Shown here: piece by piece, positions 55,237 to 64,000 of the stretch
Position numbering within the stretch: the first letter of the stretch is position 1
How the letters are laid out: each line of letters starts with the position of its first letter
NCBI GenBank assembly: GCA_032622095.1
Contig: CP136066.1
Coordinates: 41,861,835-41,925,834 of the forward strand
Source: Siphonodentalium dalli
Lineage: Eukaryota > Mollusca > Scaphopoda > Gadilida > Siphonodentaliidae
Direction of reading: 5' to 3'
DNA length: 64,000 nucleotides
Made by a program: the position numbers and the translations under genes
Notes under the pieces: generated by a model
Told to the model about the DNA's origin: nothing
The model's input: the letters and a program-made list of their open reading frames with translations, nothing else
The model's database searches: none

Positions 55237-57704
55237 TTTATTACACACTTTCAACCACTAAAAGTCGCTAATTTTAAAGAGTAGATGTGACAAAATAGGC
55301 CCAGATCAGCTGATTCTCCCATTTTGAACCCCAACGTAAACTGAACGCGCGTGCTGTTACGCGGAAGGATACATAATTTAAATAATTGTGACGTAACGAT
55401 ATCGATTGACCTTATTATTTTCATTCACTTCGGCGCAATTCAATTTTTAAAGTTTCGGAAATTACAGGATATTTTCAGTCACAATTGTGTTTATTCTGAT
55501 CAAAAAAGCATGACACTTGGAACGGAATGTTGTCAAGATTCTTTTGCTATGTGTAAATAGTGTTGGTTCATACAGGAAATGTTTGGAAATCGTTCTAAAA
55601 GTAGAAAACTTAATTTCGAAGTGACGATATAATTTAATCATCGTAAATAAACACTTGGAGAGGAACACGTGGAAGTTCATTATTTACTGTTCACATGGAA
55701 TTTTCAAAGCTCATTCGACTGGAATTTGCCGTCATCCTCATCATCTGATTCAATAATTGGTAATATTCTTCTTCGTTTTACGGGTGTATTTATAACTCCT
55801 TCCGCATAATCGTTGGCAAGTCCCTTTTGTTGCTCGATTTCAGTCATGTTTGATCCGTAGAAATTGAAGTGGAATGTGCAGTCCCTGTTATCTCTTATCA
55901 CGACTCTCTTGTTAGAGTCCATGCCTGATTTTGTTACTGTCATTGACTTTTGGGAAGAGGCGACAAAGTTTGTGTCCAGTTCAAAGTTTTGGTTATTTGT
56001 TGACACCGATGATGTTGAAATACATGTGGAATCATAATTCATTTCATGTTGAGCTTGATCAAGTTGATTATTCATACTAGTAACTGTAGAACATGACGTA
56101 GAAGCATGGTTCTGAGATACTGGTTTTGGTGCCATTGAATGTCGATACGGAACAACCGCAGAACTGGCTGACTCCAGGGGGCGCATTAGAGAAGTTGATA
56201 TTGATTTCTGTTGCTTTTCATTCAACTTACTGTAATTGTTTGCACTGCCTACATTCCTGTGTCCACTTATTTGGATAGTACAATTAGCAGGCAGTCCCAT
56301 ATCGTTACATTTCTGCATCATATGTTTGCGTACACTGTGGTTTGTTATTTTCCTTGTATCTTCTTTCTGCATTATTTCATCACATTTTGATTTCATTTTC
56401 TTTACAAGACCATAAATATGGTTCACTCCCATAGGACAATTTTTGAACCAAGGTAGATTGGGATTTTTAGTATAGTTTATCTCAAGGAAGAATGGCGAGT
56501 CAGGTGTACACATGGCAGGAGTTCTTTTGTCTCTATATATTTTGTAAGCCCGTACTGGACAGCGTTGCATATCTTCCATATAGTGCCATGCCTTTGGTTT
56601 AAATTTCCTAATATTTGTTGGATCTGTGCCTGTTCGAGTTTTAGTTTTCCGCTCACGTACATGCTCCAAATATTCATCACCATCCTCATCTGTAGAAAGG
56701 CTTATGTCACCCCATGTTAGGCTACGTTGTTCTCTGCCACCGCGCATTCCAAGAACCATTGAGAATGTTACATGAAGGAAATTCACTATCTGATTGGGTG
56801 TGTCGATTCCCATCTGACCTGTCTTGAAGAAGTTTTCAATGTCTTCATCAGTCAATTCATCTGATTCATTCGGTTTATTACCACGACCAAGAGATTTTAG
56901 ATATTTCATCTTTGCAACAACAGCCTTGTTACAGTGTGGAAAGAGAGGGTTCTTATTGACAGTGTGGGGATAGTGCTGTGACCGTAAATAACGCTCCAAA
57001 CTGGACACAAATCCTCGAATAGTCGAAGGTTCATAATCGTCCCCATTGGTTTTTTTGACAACACTGAGGAAATTCCCAAATAACAAGTCCAATGTTTTAG
57101 TTTCCATCAAATCTGGCTTGGTATCTACTCCCTGCTCACTACAGAATACACTAAACAGACGCATGTCACTTTCAGTTTTTTTACGTGTGTTCAAATTTTC
57201 TTGATCAGCAATAAAGTCTGAAATGGCTCCCTGATCTATCAGCCCAAACCGACTGTTAGTAGGCCTAATGCCTGAGCTCAAAACACCTTCACCTTGTTCA
57301 AGTTGTTGTTGACTGTTCATTTCGGTACGAAGTCGAAATGTACCAGTTTCACTTTCAGAGTTCGAGCCGGCCAATACTGGCATAATTGTATCAGATAATT
57401 CTGTAATTTCATCACTGTTGCTCTCAAGTGGTCTATTTGGAGGTGGAAGCTCTTCAAATTCTGATAAAATGAAATATCTCGTGAAATCGTCGATGTCTGT
57501 ATTGTCAGACATTTTGACAGCGCAGATGACAGCTCAAACACGCGCTTCCTGTTTACGTAAACAAAAATAGTTCCGGCTTAGGGCGGGGCTACGGGAACTG
57601 TCAAAAATCGCGTGCTCTCGCCGGTGACGTAATTCACAGGTGTGACATTATCACTTTTAATTCAACGAGAAATCCTTATAAATCACGACTAAGTGTGTAA
57701 TAAA
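55237..57704 (-). mobile_element. Putative Crypton-type element around the tyrosine recombinase
   Basis: A perfect 14-bp inverted repeat, TTTATTACACACTT at 55237-55250 and its complement at 57691-57704, encloses the recombinase ORF with short flanks. A large hairpin lies just outside on the left. Cryptons normally lack long TIRs, so the repeat may be a recombination site, element ends, or coincidence. Confidence 0.5.
55704..57512 (-). CDS. Crypton-type tyrosine recombinase (KIAA1958/ZMYM-like DUF3504 family)
   Basis: Intact single-exon ORF of 602 residues. Residues 1-95 are acidic and low-complexity. Residues about 95-200 look like a core-binding (SAM-like) domain (QGAISDFIADQENLNTRKKT). The catalytic domain spans about 215-435: R257 with E261 in GMRGGREQRSL, H392 and R395 in NHSVRKH, H418 in ISGHRN and nucleophile Y427 in ANNYSKL, nine residues after H418 as expected. 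The full R-H-R-H-Y set implies a competent DNA strand-exchange enzyme. In vertebrate relatives (KIAA1958, ZMYM, QRICH1), which derive from Cryptons, the domain is domesticated. The C-terminus has a nuclear-localisation-like VKRRRILP and an acidic tail. The start is the first ATG in the frame. Mobile Crypton or recently domesticated gene; I favour mobile. Confidence 0.85.
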   Translation of the reverse strand: MSDNTDIDDFTRYFILSEFEELPPPNRPLESNSDEITELSDTIMPVLAGSNSESETGTFRLRTEMNSQQQLEQGEGVLSSGIRPTNSRFGLIDQGAISDFIADQENLNTRKKTESDMRLFSVFCSEQGVDTKPDLMETKTLDLLFGNFLSVVKKTNGDDYEPSTIRGFVSSLERYLRSQHYPHTVNKNPLFPHCNKAVVAKMKYLKSLGRGNKPNESDELTDEDIENFFKTGQMGIDTPNQIVNFLHVTFSMVLGMRGGREQRSLTWGDISLSTDEDGDEYLEHVRERKTKTRTGTDPTNIRKFKPKAWHYMEDMQRCPVRAYKIYRDKRTPAMCTPDSPFFLEINYTKNPNLPWFKNCPMGVNHIYGLVKKMKSKCDEIMQKEDTRKITNHSVRKHMMQKCNDMGLPANCTIQISGHRNVGSANNYSKLNEKQQKSISTSLMRPLESASSAVVPYRHSMAPKPVSQNHASTSCSTVTSMNNQLDQAQHEMNYDSTCISTSSVSTNNQNFELDTNFVASSQKSMTVTKSGMDSNKRVVIRDNRDCTFHFNFYGSNMTEIEQQKGLANDYAEGVINTPVKRRRILPIIESDDEDDGKFQSNEL

Positions 57705-57987
57705 AAGAGTTAAAACCCACCGGCGTGTTATCCCTTTGTCCGGACAGGGCTCTTATCTGGCAGAACGCTCAAGCGTTTTGATCGCATGAACATTATTTTA
57801 ACGCCAACAGTCATTCTTTTTTAAGAATGCCCGTGGGCATTATTTTTTAAGAATGCCCGGCATTATTTTTTACGAATACACGAGGGATTAAATCGACTGA
57901 GTGACGTCATAGAGTGGCTCCTCCCCCAATCATGTAAGTTGAGTCAATATTGCGTGTCGGCAAGCTGCATTAAATCGGAACACTTAA
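57705..57987. other. No gene; short stem-loop repeats
   Basis: TTTTTTAAGAATGCCCG occurs twice (near 57818 and 57845). The first continues GTGGGCATT, forming an AATGCCC/GGGCATT stem. TCCGGACAGGG at 57739 is the complement of the end of the MITE at 54646. Confidence 0.5.
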
Positions 57988-58433
57988 AGGTACTCAATCC
58001 GATCAGGCCCTCATAAATTACGATTTCTTTGGCTTCGGGGATAAACAATAATTGATTGGAGACGAGTAACCTACCTATCAACGCTCATAGTGATCAGATT
58101 GTTTTTTGAAGTTTTGTTATTTCTATTGTTTCTGGCCCAGAAACACGCCGTCAAAATGATGGTCTCAGTAAAATTTGCGTTATTAATACGCTTGATTTTA
58201 GAGTTATCCAGCTTCGCCTGTTTGAATAAGTGTTTCTGTGAAAATTATACATCTCGAGAAAATTACAAACTTAGGGGCAATTATTAGTACGCATAATTGC
58301 AAACTTCAAAAATTAATATCTAATAACTCTGAGCTTTGATGGGTGGGTTACTCGACTCGAATCAAATTTTTTTTTTTACCCCTGAAGTCACAGAAATAGT
58401 AATTTTAGGGGTGCTTAATCGGATTGAGTACCT
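57988..58433. mobile_element. TTAA-flanked fold-back MITE, copy 3
   Basis: TTAA at 57984-57987 and 58434-58437. Ends AGGTACTCAATCCGAT and AATCGGATTGAGTACCT. The arms are complementary for about 150 bp (TTACGATTTCTTTGGCTTCG on the left; TCACAGAAATAGTAATTTTA on the right). The 65-codon ORF inside (58090-58287) is not conserved in the other copies. Confidence 0.9.
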
Positions 58434-58437
58434 TTAA

Positions 58438-60950
58438 TTTGCTGAGCTAATTAAAACTCACAAATATTTAGCGATTTTGATTTTATATTGCCAAGCCAAA
58501 AAATAAAATAAAATTCTTCAAACTTTGATACAAAAACACCAACAGCTATTTGGACTAACTATTTAGAAAAGTCCGCAGACAGGCTAAAACACATATAGAT
58601 AACATCTAAATACGTCCCTAAGTCGGTCAAATAAACACAAAACCGTTTAACACAGATTTTAACTATACGTTACTTATTGAACGAGAAAGTGCTCACATGG
58701 TTATTTTTAATACAATGGTGAAGCATAGAAAAAATATAACATTTCCAGTATCAAATTGAAACAGAATAGCGTATATCCATGTGTATAGACATGTCATGCA
58801 TATCTACTCTGGCTTCGCCAAGATATCATACTCCACTAGTTCAAAACATGGTAACTTTCTGTTGCTCTGACAGGGAAGTTTTATAACATTGAAAAAAAAT
58901 GCAGTTAACATATAATGCTCGGTTATAACTGTTCCGTAATAGCATTGTATTTTATAGCAGGTAAAGGTCCTAACTCGAGTTTGCATGGTTTGGGGGACTT
59001 GAATTAATCGATTGTACTATGCGTCGCTTGGAATTTCATTGATGTTGGCTCACAAAGCTACACAAATCTTGCAACATCGAGCTGGGAATTTATATTCAAG
59101 GAACAAGTATTAACACAGAAATATATTCCCTGCGTGGTTTGTTCAATCTTCAACCCCATCAGAAGATAATAGAAATGGTTCCCAGGGTTTGAACATATGG
59201 AAAATGATATATACAGGGGTATATAGCCAGAGTAAAGATTCATGGCATGATCTAGCACGTGTGCCGAACTTGAACATTTTAGGGAGAACATTATAGGTAC
59301 GTAAGGCGTTCGCATTGGTCTGTAAAATCATTATCACCAAGAGAAAATGTTGAACAATGGATTGGTTTCGTTCTTGTGTTGATTGTCGATAAGACATGGA
59401 TTTTTTTTTTTTACTTTTCTTGAAGCACGAGTCGTTTTACAATCGATACAATCTCAAGGGGTAAATGGTCAACAGAACCGAGATTCAAGCAATATTTGGC
59501 GATAAAATGACTGTCAATGTTACAATACTGTTCACATAAGTATGCAAAATGCATTGAAAGTGTCGTTGTTGAACATCAGCGATCCAGTTAAAACGAGGTT
59601 TTGGTGTTTGAAAAAAAAATTGTGTGCACATTTACTCACTGCGAAAACCCCATGGTTAATGCTAGCATACCACATTCCATTATTAACTAAATTTAAAAAA
59701 AAATAATCGAGGCATGAGTTTTCATGGAGTTAGACTTTTTTTTATAGATGCTAGGATTTTACAGGTTTCGGGCTCAAATTGTTTCATGATTCCTCCCCAC
59801 AATTGGTACAGTTAGGAAATTCCAAACCACGGGGTGGGAAGCAAATGAAATTACACGACATTGCGAGCTCGGTCTTGTTAAAAGGGGCGGGATGCAGCCG
59901 GGAAATCACAGGAGCCCTCTAGCCACGTCGCTGATGACTAATCAATTATATATTGGAACGATATATATAGTCACTATTTACGCGATTGTATGCCGTTTCG
60001 AAGAAAAGATAATACATGTCATACATTTGCGCACTAACCATTTGCTAACTTCTGTGGGCGACACTTAAAGGTACATGTAAGGTCATCGTGGTGAGTGAAT
60101 ATTTGGAAATCATGCAAATACGATGGGAAATCGCTAACAACGGGGGTGGCCCATGTCATGTAAGAATTGTCCAATAACTGGAAATGTTATGATACCTTTT
60201 GAAACATCATGAAGGGGGTGGGTGTGCGAAACTAAATTGTCATGTTGTTCTGAGTCACGTCTGGTCACGCCCATGTGTATAAACCATAGGATGATACTTA
60301 AAATTCAAGCAAGTACATCATGTAGGTTTCCTTCTGATAATAATTGAAAATTCAAAATACCCCATACGATTGAACACTATAATACTTCTATTCATGCGTA
60401 TTCTACACAAGACAACAATGAGAAATAATCAGTAAACCCATTTATGCAAGATTCTTGTGTGCTTTCGACTTATTAATAATAAGACAGTTTTACCAGGTAT
60501 CGTGTTGTTTGGCGCCAGAATATTGGAAAAATCACATTTAATAAAGAGCGTTTTTACATCATTACCATTATTTTTCATGTTTTATTGCCCGATAAATTAT
60601 TATGGAATGTTAACGTATTTGATGTCGAATTAGATGGGGCAACTTTATATCAAGAAAGAAATATAGTAATATATTGCTCACATACACTGTCCGAATCCAT
60701 AGCGCAACGACAAACTTCGGAAGAAACGTCCCTCAACTGGCGAGTCCCAATTCGAATTAAATAATAATTGAAATGTGTTGCTTTTCATCGTGGACAACAC
60801 GGACATCACAAACTGTCCGTGCTGAACTGTGGGCGTGTACTCAGGTAATCAAGGCAGAGAGAGAGATAATGTTTGACACAATTGATAGTAACTGTGGCTC
60901 CAACAACAATTCAATGAGTGGGGTTTAAGTCAGATAATATTCTCAGCGTC
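58438..60950. other. No gene recognised
   Basis: Only short ORFs up to 85 codons on the minus strand near 59058-59397, without motifs. AATAAAGAGCG at 60540 echoes the 3-kb repeat word. Confidence 0.4.
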
Positions 60951-61009
60951 GGGAATTCGGTAAAGAATAGACTCGGGCAAGCCCTCGTCTATTCTTTTAC
61001 CGAATTCCC
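60951..61009. repeat. Short hairpin
   Basis: GGGAATTCGGTAAAGAATAG plus AC (60951-60972) pairs with 60987-61009 (GTCTATTCTTTTACCGAATT plus CCC) with one bulged base and a 14-nt loop. Confidence 0.85.
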
Positions 61010-61043
61010 TCTGCTTCGAACATTATCCTTTACATAATCCACC

Positions 61044-61250
61044 TTTAAGGGTGTGTTAACGATGGTCTATTATAAATCGGGGTGGGATAATCAATACATA
61101 TCAGATATGTCTGTAATTTATTCTTGTAATTTAATACTATCGATTATTGTGACACGATATTGAAGAACCATCAACATGTTGGAAATTATAACTCCATTGT
61201 CTAAACTTTGTTAACATGAAAATATTTTTAACTTCACTGTTTTCAGGCAT
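61044..61250. repeat. Dispersed about 205-bp repeat, copy 2
   Basis: Matches 6361-6567, the sequence next to the Mab-21 A promoter, in the same orientation, but no Mab-21 coding sequence lies beside it here. An orphan fragment of a duplication or an independent repeat family. Confidence 0.75.
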
Positions 61251-64000
61251 GCACCAAGAACACGAAGTACCGATATAATAATAAAATGTATACTATGTCC
61301 AACATCTTATCATAGTCGTCGTTTCCAAGTTGAACTTGTCAACCTACCTCCGGGTGGATCCAGTCCAAAATCCTAATTTTTTAAATAAACGTTCACACCG
61401 CTGTGTCCCGACTCTTCGAGATGTTGTAAAAGTCTAACCCAACAGTTAATATGACAAAATATTCTTCGACTAATATCAGTGGAAATTCGGTCTTATATTA
61501 GACCTAGATCTAAATGTTTTGGACACTGGGTCTAAAACAATACTCTTCAAGATATATCGTAATAGTAGTGCCGCTTATGTACTTTCGTGTGAATGTTTGA
61601 ACAAATGGTAGAGACTATGATATTATGATAGAGTATCACTCACTTTGTCGGAAAGGGTTTGTTAGACTTCGTCGGTCCGCGACTGGAGGGAATTATGACG
61701 TCACAAAAATGACGTCATTGTCAGTTCAGTTCAGATGTAGGGTTGTCCTAAAAACTGACGAAGTATGCGCATATTTCTTAATTGTTATACATTTTTAAGT
61801 AAGGACAATTCATCAATAGTAGTTCTAAAAGTACAGTACAAAAATTCAAAGGAAAATGTTATTCCAGTCAAATGGATGCCAAAATGGCACCAGAAAATAA
61901 CCAATTTTGCGATTTTCAAGAATGTCAAGTAAATGACCTTACGTTTGGTAGCGACTGTGCATTGTGGCCATTCAGTGTTTATTTATTGCTTCAGCAATGC
62001 GGTGACCAATTGTCTTGTACAAAACATGTTCGATCTGTCAAAAATCCACTTCAGACAACCAAATTATATAATTTTGTCAAAAATCAATTATGATATTCTA
62101 GCAATATATTCAAAAAAATGAACGGAATTCAGTGAGGGGAAAGAAATATACGAAATTATTACCACACTTCAACAGAGCTGTGCAGCGTCATCCAAGATGG
62201 CTGCCAAAATTGTATATAGCGAAATGGCAGTCAAAATACAATGGTCAGTATTTGTTCACCACCATATGTCGCCCAGGCATTCCATCGTGGGAAATTAGGT
62301 TAACTGGCTACTTTTAAGTATATGCTCATAGCTTTTAATGTCATATATACACATAAACGGATGTCCATACTGCATATGTATCATGTCTCTTCAAATGTCT
62401 TGATATTATGTGAATGTGGAGTTGAAGAGAAAATCCAACTTTCTATGCGAAAGTTGAAAGTATGTGTAGACTACCATCTTAGTTTGAGGGACAACTGTTA
62501 CCATCCCAATGTCTAGCCTTCCCTGCTATACTCTAAGCCGGTGGTTACCATATTAAAAGGCAATTCCTGATGCAGATAAGCGTTGGTTTTAATTCTTTTC
62601 ATGACATCTCATCGCATCAGTATAATATTTATATAGTGTATGATATAACGTAGCAATACACAACTGTTTATTGTGATAGCTATGCTGTGGGGATTGTACT
62701 TCTATATAACATGATATTTAGCAAACAAGAAACAACACATCCTTGTTTATAAAACACAAACAATATAGTATAATTAAATATATGGCTGCCATTTGGCATC
62801 TGTCATTTAGTTGCGCTGTAACATTGAATTAAATATGTATGGTAACACAATTTGAACCCCGTTTAGCTGAACTTAGCAGGTGTCAATCGTATTGATAGTC
62901 ACGGCAGATAAAAATAGAATAGACAGCATCCCCACATGTGGATAATATATTTGTATATGGGGTAGCATCACGTATCAAGATTAAAGTAATATATTGTGGA
63001 TACCATGTTCTCAATCTGGATGATGATATTCAACAAAGTAGTCCAACCACTTTCATTGCATATGTGGAATCCTTTTGTGAAGTTACTATAAGCTATTGAC
63101 CTCGCAGGGCATGTTTATTTAGTTGATATGAACATTATTATACACCAGGCTATATCTCCGACACCAGATGAAGTGGTGTGTCTGGTTATTGGCTTCACTC
63201 GTGTTCAGTTAATTGGTGCTAGCCACACAGGGTGATTCGCATAAATATGGAGGTGGCCATGGTTCACTATAATAATAATGGCATCCTTTAAATCATATTA
63301 TATAGGCCGGTCCATCTATATCCTAATGCCTCAAACTGTTCTAATTATGTTCGACTAGGAGTTACCAGATGCTATATCCCATAAATTGTGTATATCATTA
63401 TGTATTCATGCATCATGACAATCTACCCACCTAAATAGGATATATTGATCAACGTTAGCAGAAATGTAAATGCTCGTGGGGAGGCTATTGTACGAAGAGT
63501 TCCATATATGTTCACTTGATAAACAATCCAGTTTGATCATATATACCTTAGTTTAAACATAATTTATTTCATGAATAAAAAGTATACGTTTCATCGTGGA
63601 CCGGATTCGACATCTACTGTGCAGGATTATGTGAGTCGATTTCAGAAATCATTCTATACTCACCCCACCTAACGAGAGTGTGGTGGTCCAGATACACATT
63701 AGCGCTACTTGAATATGAGACAAACTAATTATATACATTTAATACAAAAATATGCTAATATCGCTGTGATACAAGTAAATATATTGCTTGAGTTCTAGTT
63801 AAAATTTGTCACGATCCCATCTTGGTCGACATATTAATGAACCCGTGGAAATGCACCGTACTTAGTATGTACTGGTGACTAGAAGCAGTTTAAGCATGAG
63901 GCAATCATCAACATTTCTTCCAATACATATATGTTTGCCAGAATGGTAGAAGCGGTGTCTGATCAGTTTGGGTCGATTTTCCATTCCCATCACCAAGAGT
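61251..64000. other. No gene recognised
   Basis: Short ORFs only (73 codons at 61872-62093, 61 at 62132-62317, 64 at 62322-62516), none with recognisable motifs or repeats. AT-rich to the end of the window. Confidence 0.4.

Noticed and set aside
58090-58287. 65-codon ORF
   Set aside because: Lies inside a TTAA MITE and is not conserved in the other two copies.

Overview
The window looks like animal genomic DNA, most likely from a mollusc (probably a bivalve). Coding sequence is sparse and non-coding DNA is AT-leaning. There are several LINE fragments, a Ty3/gypsy LTR element, fold-back MITEs and long minisatellites. The single-exon Mab-21/cGAS-like nucleotidyltransferase genes belong to a family known to be expanded in bivalves. 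The species is an inference; nothing here fixes it. No bacterial operon, tRNA or rRNA was seen.

Layout. 1-4.2 kb: no gene, a fold-back element, a diverged 283-bp duplication and a cluster of ACTACC/GGTAGT palindromes. 4.3-6.25 kb (minus): an intact 648-residue Mab-21/cGAS-like receptor (copy A). 6.78-9.12 kb: a 5'-truncated L1/Tx1-type LINE with poly(A) and a target-site duplication. 9.25-9.88 kb: two short tandem arrays. 12.34-16.78 kb: a 4.4-kb unit bounded by 39-bp terminal inverted repeats with no convincing gene, next to a 270-bp MITE that shares sequence with its end. 19.8-19.97 kb: a near-perfect 150-bp hairpin. 20.06-25.83 kb: a purine-rich satellite. 27.40-37.26 kb: a complete Ty3/gypsy element whose 3' LTR is split by a CR1/L2-type LINE. 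40.2-44.0 kb: two TTAA-flanked MITEs around two decayed LINEs. 47.36-49.25 kb: a 23-bp CCAAT-containing satellite. 51.5-54.3 kb (minus): a second, damaged Mab-21 copy (B) with a 43-bp minisatellite at its 3' end. 54.6-57.7 kb: fold-back DNA and a minus-strand 602-residue Crypton-type tyrosine recombinase with a complete catalytic set. 57.99-58.43 kb: a third TTAA MITE. 58.4-64 kb: no gene recognised.

Cellular genes. Only the Mab-21/cGLR pair looks like host coding sequence. Copy A keeps the Gly-Ser motif and three acidic residues expected of a nucleotide cyclase, and carries a C-terminal extension of about 330 residues that I cannot assign. Copy B is a segmental duplicate (flanks included) with one frameshift and an insertion that moves the TATA-like sequence away from the start.

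Mobile genes. In the LTR element, gag ends on a textbook -1 frameshift signal: A AAA AAC, a 7-nt spacer and a 9-bp stem-loop. Protease follows in the -1 frame, then RT, RNase H and integrase, and then two extra small ORFs (one with a membrane segment, one with a PPPY motif). The LTRs differ at 6 of 802 positions, yet the coding region has several lesions. The recombinase ORF is enclosed by a 14-bp inverted repeat and may be a mobile Crypton rather than a domesticated gene.
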